Shown here in pieces: positions 18,544 to 32,415 of a stretch of 64,000 nt of DNA. The stretch covers positions 1 through 64,000 of the forward strand of contig NZ_JALJRY010000026.1 of NCBI RefSeq assembly GCF_024519455.1. Direction: 5' to 3'. Positions within the stretch are counted from its first letter, which is position 1. Each line of letters starts with the position of its first letter. The notes beneath the pieces were generated by a model. That model was not told where the DNA came from, ran no database searches, and saw nothing but the letters and a program-made list of their open reading frames with translations. A program made the position numbers and the translations under genes. The DNA comes from Streptomyces sp. STR69. Lineage in GTDB: Bacteria; Actinomycetota; Actinomycetes; Streptomycetales; Streptomycetaceae.

Positions 18544-19255
18544 ACGACGACGCGTCGGACGCCAGATACAGCACGGCGTGCGCGATGTCCTCCGGCTCAC
18601 CTACCCGGCCCAGCGGCGACAGCCGGGCCATCATCGCCTCGGTACGGGCCTGCGCCTCGCCCTCGTGGTGATCGGTCATGGGTGTACGTATCCAGCCCGG
18701 CGCTACGGCGTTGACGCGGATGCCGTGCCGGCCGACCTCCGTCGCCAGCGTCTTCGTCAACTGCACGACGGCCGCCTTCGCGGCGCTGTAGCACAGCAGC
18801 CCGGACCCGCCGGTGTCGATCGCGCCCGAGGCCATGGTGACGATGCTGCCGCTGGTGCCGCGGTCGAGCATCAGCCGGGCCGCCTCCTGGCAGGCGTACA
18901 GCACTCCCTTGAAGTTGACGTTCAGCACCCGGTCGAGATCCTCCTCGCGAGTCTCCAGCACTGTGCTGCTGTGCATGATCCCGGCGACCGCGGCCATCAC
19001 ATGCAGCTCCTCGCAGGACTCGACGGCCTGCCGGAGCTGCGCGCGATCGGTGACGTCGAGGTGGTGGGTGCGGGCGGTGCCGCCCTTGTCCTTGATCAGG
19101 GTCGCCGTCTCGTGCAGGCCCTGCGGGTCACGGTCGGCGCAGTGCACGGTGGCACCCGCCTCGGCGAGCAGCACGGCGGACGCGCGGCCGATGCCGCTGG
19201 CGGCGCCGGTGACGAAAGCGGTGCGTCCGGTGAGGTCGTACGCCTTGACGGGCAT
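18491..19255 (-). CDS. Short-chain dehydrogenase/reductase (SDR)
   Basis: The 254-residue classical SDR has an NAD(P)-binding TGAASGIG near residue 15, the acidic DR after beta-2 (HCADRD), which favours NAD(H), and N-A-x-A replaced by AAVAGI. The catalytic Ser lies in VTMASGAI, and YSAAKAA carries Tyr-x3-Lys; PGWIRTPM follows. Substrate unknown. ATG 19255 is used because a TTGACG-N18-TACCGT promoter ends 6 nt before it, predicting a leaderless mRNA; 12 further codons upstream are open but fall inside that promoter. It lies downstream of nei2 on the same strand but has its own promoter. Confidence 0.85.
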   Translation of the reverse strand: MPVKAYDLTGRTAFVTGAASGIGRASAVLLAEAGATVHCADRDPQGLHETATLIKDKGGTARTHHLDVTDRAQLRQAVESCEELHVMAAVAGIMHSSTVLETREEDLDRVLNVNFKGVLYACQEAARLMLDRGTSGSIVTMASGAIDTGGSGLLCYSAAKAAVVQLTKTLATEVGRHGIRVNAVAPGWIRTPMTDHHEGEAQARTEAMMARLSPLGRVGEPEDIAHAVLYLASDASSFTTGQILRPNGGVAMPW

Positions 19256-19261
19256 GAAGCG

Positions 19262-19291
19262 ACGGTACGAGGGTTTCTGACGGGTCGTCAA
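19262..19291 (-). promoter_or_regulatory. Leaderless vegetative promoter of the SDR gene
   Basis: On the reverse strand TTGACG (19291-19286), 18 nt and TACCGT (19267-19262) form a near-consensus promoter. The SDR ATG starts 6 nt after the -10 box. It overlaps the last codons of nei2. Confidence 0.65.
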
Positions 19292-20166
19292 TTAGTCGTA
19301 CGGTGCTGACTTCCGCGAGGTGGGGAGGCGCCCGGCGCCGGTCCCACCTGGCAGGTCGGGCACCAGTAGGTGGGGCGCTCGCGGGAGCCGTCGCCCTGGT
19401 CCGCCGTGCGGATCGGGGTGCCGCAGCGCAGGCAGGGGCGGGGTGCGCGGCCGTAGACGAACAGGTCGGGGGTGTGGGGGCCGCCTGTGGGGCGGTTCGT
19501 GGAACCGTTCGCGATGTTGCTTGTGGTGTTGCGGACGGGGCGGTCGCGGTTGGCTTCCAGGAGTCGCTTGGCGATGGCGGGGAGCTTCGTGGCGCGGTCG
19601 GCGGGGAGGGCGCCGATGGGGAGCCAGGGGGTGGCGCCGAGGAGGAAGCAGAGTTCGCTTTTGTAGATGTTGCCGATACCGGCCAGGTTGCGCTGGTCGA
19701 GCAGGGCCTCGCCGAGGGGGCGGGAAGGATCGGCGAGGAGGTTTGCCAACGCCTGCTCGGGGTTCCAGTCGGGGCCCAGGAGGTCGGGGCCTAGGTGACC
19801 CACGGCGCGGTGTTCGTCGGAGGTGCGGAGGAGTTCCAGGACGGGGAGGCGGTAGCCGACGGCCGTGCGGTCGGCGGTGCCGAGGATCGCGCGGATCTGG
19901 TGGGCCGGGCCGCCACCGCTCCAGCGTCGGCCGTTGGCGTACACCCGCCAAGTGCCGTCCATGCGCAGGTGGGAGTGGAGGGTGAGGCCGCCCTCGATAC
20001 GGGTCAGCAGGTGCTTGCCCCGAGCTGTCACGTCCAGGACAGTGCGGCCGGTGAGGTCGGCCGTGGCGTACTTGGGGACCCTGAGGTCGCTACGGGTCAG
20101 CACCTTGCCCGCGAGGGCCGTGTGGAGGCGTTTCGCGGTCTGCCAGACGGTGTCGCCTTCAGGCAT
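19288..20166 (-). CDS. nei2: Fpg/Nei-family DNA glycosylase (Nei2-like)
   Basis: The 292-residue base-excision repair glycosylase/AP lyase starts MPEGDTVW, exposing catalytic Pro2 and Glu3; this is the Nei-type start. Lys in ARGKHLLTRIEG corresponds to the phosphate-contacting Lys of the fold. The helix-two-turn-helix is NLAGIGNIYKSELCFLLG, and a C-terminal zinc finger has CLRCG and WCPTCQ. It lies 40 bp after lhr on the same strand, as in mycobacteria (lhr next to nei2), suggesting an lhr-nei2 repair unit. A CACCCT box 6 nt before the ATG could also give an independent leaderless transcript. Confidence 0.9.
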   Translation of the reverse strand: MPEGDTVWQTAKRLHTALAGKVLTRSDLRVPKYATADLTGRTVLDVTARGKHLLTRIEGGLTLHSHLRMDGTWRVYANGRRWSGGGPAHQIRAILGTADRTAVGYRLPVLELLRTSDEHRAVGHLGPDLLGPDWNPEQALANLLADPSRPLGEALLDQRNLAGIGNIYKSELCFLLGATPWLPIGALPADRATKLPAIAKRLLEANRDRPVRNTTSNIANGSTNRPTGGPHTPDLFVYGRAPRPCLRCGTPIRTADQGDGSRERPTYWCPTCQVGPAPGASPPRGSQHRTTN

Positions 20167-20205
20167 GGGGCAAGGGTGGCATGGGGTGGTGGGGGTCGGT
20201 TCGGT

Positions 20206-25254
<5,049 letters not shown>

Positions 25255-25260
25255 GCGTCC

Positions 25261-25283
25261 ATCCTGCACCCGACCACTGACAA
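25261..25283 (-). promoter_or_regulatory. RecA-NDp (PafBC-type) promoter of lhr, leaderless
   Basis: Reading the reverse strand: TTGTCAGTG (25283-25275), exactly 8 nt, then CAGGAT (25266-25261), then 6 nt and the lhr ATG at 25254. The upstream element is a perfect match to TTGTCRGTG; the -10 keeps the A and final T but has C at its first base. Confidence 0.75.
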
Positions 25284-25366
25284 TGCGTCTGACCTGCGGG
25301 AATTCTCCGGCGACGGTTTGCAGGACGGTTTCTGTGCCTGCTGCCCGCGTGGCGGAGAATGGTCGT

Positions 25367-26353
25367 ATGGCAGGCACGGGCGAGCTGGCGAGGCACTGGC
25401 AGTACACGGAGCTGCCGGGGGTCGACCTGCTCCGCGCCCGGTACATCCGCAAGACGTTCGTACGGCACACGCACGAGAATTTCGTCATCGCCGCCATCGC
25501 GGACGGCGTCGAGGTGTTCCACCACGGTGGGGGCGACGTCTCCGCCGGGGCGGGGGCCCTGGCACTGGTCAATCCGGACACTCCGCACACCGGACGGGCG
25601 GGCGTGCCCGAGGGCTGGCGGTACGGCGCTGTCTATCCGTCGCCCGAGGTGGTGGCCGCGATAGCCGCCGAGACGACCTCCATCCGCGGTACTCCCGGCT
25701 TCGCCAGACCCGTGCTCGACGACCCCTACACAGTCGGGCTCATCCACCAGATCCTGCGTGCGGCCGAGGAGGGCAACGCACTCGCCGCCGACACCCTGCT
25801 GCGGGTCGCCGTCACCAGACTGCTCCGGCTGAACGGTGGATCGCTGCCGCAACGCGCCGTGCCCACGGCGGGCGGCCGGGTCGCCGCACGCGCGCGTGCC
25901 GTGCTGGAGGACCGGATGGTGGATCCGCCCACCCTGGAGCAGCTCGCCGGGGATCTGGGAACCAGCCCGTTCGCGCTGCTGCGCGCGTTCCGGGGCGCTT
26001 ACGGGATGCCGCCCCACACCTGGCTGACCGACGCCCGGGTGCGCCGGGCACGCCGGCTCCTGGACGCGGGTACGGCTCCCGCTGATGCCGCCGTAGCCGT
26101 CGGGTTCACGGATCAGCCGCACCTCAACCGGCACTTCGCCCGGATCGTGGGCGTGCCCCCGGGCGCGTACCAGCGGGAGCGCAAGAACGTACAAGACGCG
26201 GGACGGCGACTCCTCCTACCGTCCGACGTGTGCCAGAACAGATCGCTTCAGACGACATACGCACCCGAGCGGGAAGAGAACCGGACACCGAGGCCGGGAG
26301 CAAGCCGGACTCCGCCGTCGTACGGGACGCCCTCGGGGTCGGGATCGCCGTAG
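25367..26353 (+). CDS. AraC-family transcriptional regulator
   Basis: The 328-residue protein has an N-terminal cupin-type sensor (RHTHENFVIAAIADGVEVFHHGG, LVNPDTPHTG) and a C-terminal double HTH (LEQLAGDLGTSPFALLRAF and AVAVGFTDQPHLNRHFARIVGVPPGAYQ). The conserved fold ends near residue 275. The last ~45 residues are non-conserved and overlap the start of azlC by 124 bp in another frame. ATG 25367 lies 6 nt after a GAGAAT box with no Shine-Dalgarno sequence, so a leaderless mRNA is likely. This AraC type commonly accompanies azlCD, so it probably controls that exporter; the ligand is unknown. Confidence 0.86.
   Translation: MAGTGELARHWQYTELPGVDLLRARYIRKTFVRHTHENFVIAAIADGVEVFHHGGGDVSAGAGALALVNPDTPHTGRAGVPEGWRYGAVYPSPEVVAAIAAETTSIRGTPGFARPVLDDPYTVGLIHQILRAAEEGNALAADTLLRVAVTRLLRLNGGSLPQRAVPTAGGRVAARARAVLEDRMVDPPTLEQLAGDLGTSPFALLRAFRGAYGMPPHTWLTDARVRRARRLLDAGTAPADAAVAVGFTDQPHLNRHFARIVGVPPGAYQRERKNVQDAGRRLLLPSDVCQNRSLQTTYAPEREENRTPRPGASRTPPSYGTPSGSGSP
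26217..26222 (+). promoter_or_regulatory. -10 box of azlC promoter inside the AraC gene
   Basis: TACCGT (26217-26222) ends 7 nt before GTG 26230, with AAGACG at 26193 as a possible -35 (18-nt spacer). This would give a leaderless azlCD transcript independent of the regulator. Confidence 0.4.
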
Positions 26354-27000
26354 GGCTGTCGGGGTTCGCCTTCGGGGTGACCTCGGCCGGTGGCGGGCTC
26401 ACCCTGCTCCAGACCTGCGCTCTCAGCCTCCTGGTGTTCACCGGCGCCTCCCAGTTCGCGCTCGTGGGAGCGCTCGCGGCCGGCGGCAATCCACTCACCG
26501 CGGCGGCGGGAGCCTTCTTCCTCGGAGTGCGCAACACCTTCTACGGGTTGCGTCTCTCGCAGTTGCTGGCCCTCCCGCGCGCGGTGCGGCCGTTCGCCGC
26601 CCAGTGGGTCATCGACGAGACGACTGCCGTCACCCTCGCCCAGCCCACGCGGCGTGCCGCACGGATCGGGTTCACCGTCACCGGGCTCACCCTGTACGTG
26701 CTGTGGAACCTCACCACGCTGCTCGGCGCGCTGGGTGCCAAGGCCATCGGGGACACGGAGGCCTGGGGTCTCGACGCGGCAGGGCCCGCGGTCTTCCTGG
26801 CACTGCTCGCGCCCATGCTCACGACCACCACGGAGCGCGCCGTCGCCGCGCTGGCGGTCCTGCTGGGGCTGGGACTGCTGCCCGTGCTGCCGGCCGGAGT
26901 GCCGGTCCTGGCGGCGGCTCTCGCGGCGCCGATCGTCCTCTACGTAGAAGGCCGTCGGCAGGGCGGAACACGTAATGACGCACAGGAGGAAGACCGTTGA
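26230..27000 (+). CDS. azlC: AzlC-family branched-chain amino acid exporter large subunit
   Basis: The 256-residue membrane protein belongs to the AzlC/YgaZ family, which with AzlD exports branched-chain amino acids or methionine. Family marks are GLSGFAFGV, FTGASQFALVG, GVRNTFYGL and FAAQWVIDETTAV. About seven hydrophobic segments are visible. The first ~30 residues are polar and lie inside the AraC gene; a later start is possible, but GTG 26230 has a -10 box 7 nt upstream. Its stop overlaps the azlD TTG (TTGA). Confidence 0.88.
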   Translation: MPEQIASDDIRTRAGREPDTEAGSKPDSAVVRDALGVGIAVGLSGFAFGVTSAGGGLTLLQTCALSLLVFTGASQFALVGALAAGGNPLTAAAGAFFLGVRNTFYGLRLSQLLALPRAVRPFAAQWVIDETTAVTLAQPTRRAARIGFTVTGLTLYVLWNLTTLLGALGAKAIGDTEAWGLDAAGPAVFLALLAPMLTTTTERAVAALAVLLGLGLLPVLPAGVPVLAAALAAPIVLYVEGRRQGGTRNDAQEEDR

Positions 27001-27305
27001 CCGTCTGGATCGCGATCGCAGCGACCGCCCTCGGCTGCTACGTCGTCAAGCTCGCCGGACTCCTGGTACCCGCCGGTGCTCTGGAGCGTCCGCTCGTGAA
27101 GCGGCTGGCCGCCCTGCTGCCCGTCGCCCTCCTCGCCGCGCTCACGGCCCAGCAGACGTTCGCCGACGGGCACGCGCTCGTGCTCGACGCCCGGGCCGCG
27201 GGGCTCGCGGCGGCCGCCGTGGCGCTGGTGCTGCGGGCACCCTTCCTGCTCGTCGTCGCGGCGGCCGTGCTGGTGACGGCGGGTGTGCGGGCCATGGGCG
27301 GCTGA
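26997..27305 (+). CDS. azlD: AzlD-family transporter small subunit
   Basis: The 102-residue protein has four hydrophobic segments and the AzlD layout (short, LLPVALLAALTAQQTF in the middle). The TTG start at 26997 overlaps the azlC stop, and AGGAGGA stands 7 nt upstream inside azlC, so translation is coupled. It forms the exporter with AzlC. Confidence 0.86.
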   Translation: MTVWIAIAATALGCYVVKLAGLLVPAGALERPLVKRLAALLPVALLAALTAQQTFADGHALVLDARAAGLAAAAVALVLRAPFLLVVAAAVLVTAGVRAMGG

Positions 27306-27315
27306 GGCCCCGGAG

Positions 27316-28260
27316 TCAGCCGACAGAGCGGCCGTACGCCTTCAGGGTGCGCAGTGCCTGGATCGTCACCATGGGGCGTGCCTCCAGGGCGATGCCCGGC
27401 GCCCACTGGCGCCAGCGGATCGGCCAGCCGCCGTCCTCCCGCTGGCCGGCCGACAGATGGTCCAGGGAGCGGGCCATCTCGTCGTCCGTGAACCACGCGC
27501 GCGCGAGGGAACTCGGCGTCTTCGCGTAGTCGTACGGGAAGTGGTGCTCGCCCGGCGCGTATCCGGGGGCGACCGGGTAGGCCTCCAGGTGGTCCGGGTC
27601 CAGGGCGGCGAGGCGATGCTCGCGCACCAGGCGGCCGAGCCGGTCGGCGGCGGCCTCCGCGCGCGGGCGGTCGGGCGCCGAGTCCAGGAAGGCGACGGCG
27701 GCCTCGATCTCGTAGGGGTGCGACTTCTCCAGGGAGTCGACGGCCTGCCAGCAGAAGTCGGTGGCCCGGAACAGCCAGGCGTGCCACACCTCGTTGCGGT
27801 GCAGGAGGCCCACCACCGGCCCGGTGGCGAGGAGTTCACTGGGCGGGTCGTCCACGATCGGCACGAACGGCGCCGTCGGATAGCCGCGCTGGCCGGGAAG
27901 GATCGCCGGCAGGGCGCCGTCGGTGGTGGAGACCGAGGTCAGATAGCGGCACACGCGCTCCACCCGCTGCCCGCCGCAGCGCCCGATGGAGTCCAGGACG
28001 CGCAGTGCGTGCCCGGTGTGCAGCGGCTGGCTCACCGGGCCGCGCAGATCGGGTTCCAGCGCGTGCCCGTAACCGCCGTCCTCGTTGCGGTAGGCATCCA
28101 GCGCGATCTCCACAGGATCGGGCTCGCCGTTGAGGAAGTGGTACGCGAAGAGGCGCTGCTCCAGCACACGCGCGGTGAGCCAGACGAAGTGCTCGCCGCG
28201 GAAGAGCGGGGAGTGCGCCGGGGGCGTCGGGGGGAGTGGGGAAGCTCCTGTTTCGGCCAT
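27316..28260 (-). CDS. Hypothetical protein with alpha/alpha-toroid (terpene-cyclase-like) repeats
   Basis: The 314-residue protein has short repeats of the type ALDAYRNEDGGYGHALEPDL and GQREDGGWPIRW, similar to the QW-like repeats of squalene cyclase/prenyltransferase toroids. It lacks a recognisable DxDD acid motif. It has no signal peptide and no membrane segment. The start ATG 28260 lies 7 nt after TACGGT (28273-28268), so the mRNA is probably leaderless. It ends convergently 10 bp from azlD with no obvious hairpin. Function unknown; an enzyme acting on a prenyl or sugar-like substrate is only a fold-based guess. Confidence 0.65.
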   Translation of the reverse strand: MAETGASPLPPTPPAHSPLFRGEHFVWLTARVLEQRLFAYHFLNGEPDPVEIALDAYRNEDGGYGHALEPDLRGPVSQPLHTGHALRVLDSIGRCGGQRVERVCRYLTSVSTTDGALPAILPGQRGYPTAPFVPIVDDPPSELLATGPVVGLLHRNEVWHAWLFRATDFCWQAVDSLEKSHPYEIEAAVAFLDSAPDRPRAEAAADRLGRLVREHRLAALDPDHLEAYPVAPGYAPGEHHFPYDYAKTPSSLARAWFTDDEMARSLDHLSAGQREDGGWPIRWRQWAPGIALEARPMVTIQALRTLKAYGRSVG

Positions 28261-28340
28261 GCGTCAGACCGTAGGACGGAAAGCGGTCTCGGCAGGCGGT
28301 CCCGGCCCGGGCCCACTCTCAGGGGCGGGATACTGGTGTC

Positions 28341-28535
28341 ATGCGGTTGACGGTCTTCTGGCAGCGGATGACGGAGCACTTCGGCGCGGGGTCCGCCGAG
28401 AGCTTCGCGCGCGATCACGTGATGACGGAACTCGGCGGGCGGACGGTGCACGAGGCGCTGGACGCGGGCTGGGAGGCCAAGGACGTGTGGCGCGTGGTCT
28501 GCGCGGTCATGAACGTTCCGCAGGAAAGTCGCTGA
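28341..28535 (+). CDS. DUF3046 small protein
   Basis: The 64-residue protein (starts MRLTVFWQRMTEHFG, then HVMTELGGRTVHEALDAGW) is a full-length DUF3046 member, a small actinobacterial family that recurs just upstream of recA. ATG 28341 lies 6 nt after GATACT (28329-28334) without a ribosome site, so the mRNA is probably leaderless. Function unknown. Confidence 0.88.
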   Translation: MRLTVFWQRMTEHFGAGSAESFARDHVMTELGGRTVHEALDAGWEAKDVWRVVCAVMNVPQESR

Positions 28536-28565
28536 TCGGTCACGAAGATCGACGACGGTGACCGG

Positions 28566-28588
28566 TTGTCAGTGACGTAGGCGAGACT
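28566..28588 (+). promoter_or_regulatory. RecA-NDp (PafBC-type) promoter of the AI-2E-family gene
   Basis: TTGTCAGTG (28566-28574), 8 nt, then GAGACT (28583-28588), then 6 nt and GTG 28595. The upstream element matches perfectly; the -10 has G at its first base. No Shine-Dalgarno sequence. Confidence 0.65.
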
Positions 28589-28594
28589 TGCCCC

Positions 28595-30001
28595 GTGGCA
28601 TCCACTGACGAGAGCGGGCACGACGCCCCGCAGGCATCCCCGTTCGGTACGACGCCGCCGACCCGGCCCCCGGCCGACGGTGCCCCGTCGGGCACCGGCA
28701 TGCCGCGCTGGCTGCCGCGCGCCATGGTGCTGGCGCTCGCCCTCGTCGCCGTGTTCCAGCTGGGCAGTTGGGCCTTCCACCAGCTCATCGGGTTCCTGAT
28801 CAACATCCTCATCGCGTTCTTCCTGGCCCTCGCCATCGAGCCCGCGGTGAGCCGGATGTCCGCCTACGGCATGCGCCGCGGGCTGGCCACCTTCCTGGTC
28901 TTCCTCGGTCTGCTGATCGTGAGCGCCGGGTTCGTCACCCTGCTCGGCTCGATGCTCGCCGGCCAGATCATCAAGATGATCGAGGACTTCCCGAACTACC
29001 TCGACTCCGTCATCAACTGGGTCAACATGCACTTCCACACCGACCTGAGACGGGTCGACATCCAGGAGGGGCTGCTCCACTCCGACTGGCTGCGCAAGTA
29101 CGTCCAGAACAGCGCCACCGGCGTGCTGGACGTGTCCACCCAGGTCCTCGGCGGCCTCTTCCAACTGTTGACGATCGGCCTGTTCTCGTTCTACTTCGCC
29201 GCCGACGGGCCGCGACTGCGGCGCGCCCTGTGCTCCGTGCTGCCGCCCGCCCGGCAGGCCGAGGTGCTGCGCGCATGGGAGATCGCCGTCGACAAGACCG
29301 GCGGCTACATATACTCCCGCGGTCTGATGGCGCTGGTCTCCGGAGTGGCGCACTACATCCTGCTGCAGGCGCTGGGCATCCCGTACGCGCCCGTGCTCGC
29401 CGTCTGGGTGGGACTGGTCTCCCAGTTCATCCCGACCATCGGCACGTATCTCGCGGGCGCCCTGCCCATGCTGATCGCCTTCACCGTGGACCCCTGGTAC
29501 GCCCTGTGGGTACTGATCTTCGTCGTGGTCTACCAGCAGTTCGAGAACTACATGCTGCAGCCCAAGCTGACCGCGAAGACCGTCGACATCCACCCCGCAG
29601 TCGCCTTCGGCTCGGTCATCGCGGGCACCGCGCTCCTGGGTGCCGTGGGCGCGCTGATCTCCATTCCGGCCGTAGCCACGCTTCAGGCGTTCCTCGGGGC
29701 GTACGTGAAGCGGTACGCCGTCACGGACGACCCCCGGGTGCAGGGGCACCGGACCCGCGACTCCGGCGGACCTGGCCTGCTGGCACGGGTGGGAAGGCTG
29801 TGGGAACGGCGGCCGGGGGCGACGGAGCACACGGCGGCCGACTCCACCGGGACAGCCGGTTCCGGGGCGACCGGTTCCGAGTCAGCCGACTCCGGACCGA
29901 CTGATTCCGGGGCGACCGACTCCGGGGCGACTGGCTCCGGCCCCAAGAACTCCGGGCCGACCGACCCCGACCCGAGGGACTCCGGAGAAGGCTCCTCCTG
30001 A
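28595..30001 (+). CDS. AI-2E family transporter-like permease
   Basis: The 468-residue membrane protein has the AI-2E/PerM layout: seven to eight hydrophobic segments, an extracytoplasmic loop after segment 3 (residues ~125-185), and the conserved GLVSQFIPTIGTYLAGALP and VYQQFENYMLQPKLTAKTVDIHPAVAF. Members export small molecules or ions; the substrate is unknown. The C-terminal ~95 residues are Ser/Gly/Thr/Asp repeats (DSGATDSGATGSG and similar), probably disordered and cytoplasmic. It starts at GTG 28595 directly behind a damage-type promoter. Confidence 0.85.
   Translation: MASTDESGHDAPQASPFGTTPPTRPPADGAPSGTGMPRWLPRAMVLALALVAVFQLGSWAFHQLIGFLINILIAFFLALAIEPAVSRMSAYGMRRGLATFLVFLGLLIVSAGFVTLLGSMLAGQIIKMIEDFPNYLDSVINWVNMHFHTDLRRVDIQEGLLHSDWLRKYVQNSATGVLDVSTQVLGGLFQLLTIGLFSFYFAADGPRLRRALCSVLPPARQAEVLRAWEIAVDKTGGYIYSRGLMALVSGVAHYILLQALGIPYAPVLAVWVGLVSQFIPTIGTYLAGALPMLIAFTVDPWYALWVLIFVVVYQQFENYMLQPKLTAKTVDIHPAVAFGSVIAGTALLGAVGALISIPAVATLQAFLGAYVKRYAVTDDPRVQGHRTRDSGGPGLLARVGRLWERRPGATEHTAADSTGTAGSGATGSESADSGPTDSGATDSGATGSGPKNSGPTDPDPRDSGEGSS
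29860..29990 (+). repeat. Short imperfect coding repeats (Ser/Gly/Thr/Asp tail)
   Basis: Roughly 15-bp imperfect units such as GACTCCGGGGCGAC and GGTTCCGGGGCGAC recur in the end of the AI-2E-type gene, coding SGAT/SGPT-like units. The tract is a likely site of length variation between strains. Confidence 0.6.
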
Positions 30002-30035
30002 GGGATGACCCCGCGCGAGCACCAGGGCGTCGAGA

Positions 30036-30794
30036 TCAGTACGTGAGCGCGGCCCACACTCCGGCTCCGGCCACCGCGACGGCGTAGCAGCCGACCGCCA
30101 CCGCCACGGTCCGCAGCCGTACCGTCTCGCTCCAGGACGTGCGGGACAGCAGCCAGGCCAGGGTCGGCAGGACCAGGACGGCATGCAGGCTCACCCCGTG
30201 CAACGGCTTGAGCGGGGCCGTCGACTGGTAAGCCGCCTCCTGGTGACCTGTCCGGGCGAGGACGACCCCGCGCGCGATCATTGCGGCGCCCGAGGCCAGT
30301 GCGACGAGCAGGATCGCGAACCCGGAACGCACCGCGAGCGCCATCCCCGTGGGACCCGTCGGCCGGTGCCGGAAGGACGCCACCGCGAACACGGTGAGCA
30401 GTACCACGAGGACACCGCCGCCCACTGCGAGCGTCATGGACACCGCCGTGTCGAAGGGCGTCTCCATGTCGAGGTGCGACGGCACCCGGCGCCACGCCTG
30501 AAGGGTGATACCGCCGACCTCGACCACGCAGTCGGCGGCGAACACGACGAGCAGGACGGTGCGCAACCGGGCCCCGACTCGCAGATAGGACGTCACCCAG
30601 GTGACCGCGATCAGCGTCGCCCCGAAGGAGAGCCCGAACGTGACGGGCTTGCGCCAGGAGACGGGCCCGTACCAGGCGCCGCCGTCGACCGCGAACACCA
30701 CCAGGTGCACCAACCCGGAGAGGATCAGCAGGGCACCGGTCGCATGGCAGAGACGCTCGGCAGGGCGTACGTGGCTCTTCATGGCCCGAGTCAT
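30036..30794 (-). CDS. Hypothetical multi-pass membrane protein
   Basis: The 252-residue protein has about seven hydrophobic segments (for example GALLILSGLVHLVVFAV, FGLSFGATLIAVTWV, MTLAVGGGVLVVLLTVFAV, AVAVGCYAVAVAGAGVWAAL). Loops such as YGPVSWRKPVTFG are typical of a conserved Streptomyces membrane family of unknown role. ATG 30794 has GCGAGG ~8 nt upstream and is preferred over ATG 30782 and over a long Arg-rich frame extension. It is convergent with the AI-2E-type gene and divergent from recA. Confidence 0.7.
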   Translation of the reverse strand: MTRAMKSHVRPAERLCHATGALLILSGLVHLVVFAVDGGAWYGPVSWRKPVTFGLSFGATLIAVTWVTSYLRVGARLRTVLLVVFAADCVVEVGGITLQAWRRVPSHLDMETPFDTAVSMTLAVGGGVLVVLLTVFAVASFRHRPTGPTGMALAVRSGFAILLVALASGAAMIARGVVLARTGHQEAAYQSTAPLKPLHGVSLHAVLVLPTLAWLLSRTSWSETVRLRTVAVAVGCYAVAVAGAGVWAALTY

Positions 30795-31089
30795 GGCCCG
30801 AGCCTCGCGGGAACTCGCCGCGCAGTCGTCGTACGACCGAAGGCACCAGCCGTACGCCGACGGAAGTAGGGCTCCCCGGGGCGTGGCTACGAGTTCCCGA
30901 CGACGCGCCACCCACCGCCGGGGTGACCTTCCTGAACTGCGATGTGGCCGAGGCCGTCCGGATCGGGGTGGAGGCCGTCGGCGACGACCACTTGGCCGCG
31001 GTGAACGTGCGCTGTCGTCGGTCGCGACAGCCGGAGTTGGGTTCGGTGTGATCGGACGGCACAGATGGCGTGAGTGCCGCGTGGTGCGC

Positions 31090-31117
31090 TTGACACGAAA
31101 ATCGAACATCCATTCTC
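31090..31117 (+). promoter_or_regulatory. Upstream recA promoter with LexA (SOS) box
   Basis: TTGACA at 31090-31095 is a perfect -35 element. GAACATCCATTC (31104-31115) matches the Gram-positive SOS operator GAAC-N4-GTTC at 7 of 8 positions and covers the spacer and the -10 region (CATTCT or ATTCTC). LexA bound here would block RNA polymerase. Confidence 0.7.
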
Positions 31118-31212
31118 ATGGAAGCTCCGGCGAGGCCATGACGGGCATTTCGACAGGCCTTTGATGGTGAAGTGCCCGAGTTATCCACAGGCTGGACGGG
31201 CGTCGGGGCGCA

Positions 31213-31235
31213 TTGTCAGTGGCAGGCGTTAGCGT
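31213..31235 (+). promoter_or_regulatory. RecA-NDp (PafBC-type) promoter of recA
   Basis: TTGTCAGTG (31213-31221), exactly 8 nt, TAGCGT (31230-31235): a perfect match to TTGTCRGTG-N8-TAnnnT. Transcription should start near 31243, where an in-frame GTG stands 36 nt upstream of the usual recA ATG. Confidence 0.9.
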
Positions 31236-31278
31236 CTTTGACGTGAAACGATCGACTCAAGCAAACCGGGTGGAACCC

Positions 31279-32412
<1,134 letters not shown>

Positions 32413-32415
32413 CCC

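Larger units (their letters stand above)
30795..31278. other. Intergenic region upstream of recA
   Basis: The 484 bases contain the two recA promoters (31090-31117 and 31213-31235) in their right-hand part. The left part (30887-31096) has open frames on both strands. The reverse one ends with a stretch like VVVADGLHPDPDGLGHIA, reminiscent of the C-terminal Asp-x-x-His region of SGNH hydrolases, but it is only ~70 codons long. The forward one reads TFLNCDVAEAVRIGVEAVG. I cannot support a gene; a decayed remnant is possible. Confidence 0.4.

Noticed and set aside
30887-31096. Reverse open frame with an SGNH-like ending (ADGLHPDPDGLGHIA)
   Set aside because: Too short for the fold, forward frame is equally open, and no start signal; noted as a possible remnant only.
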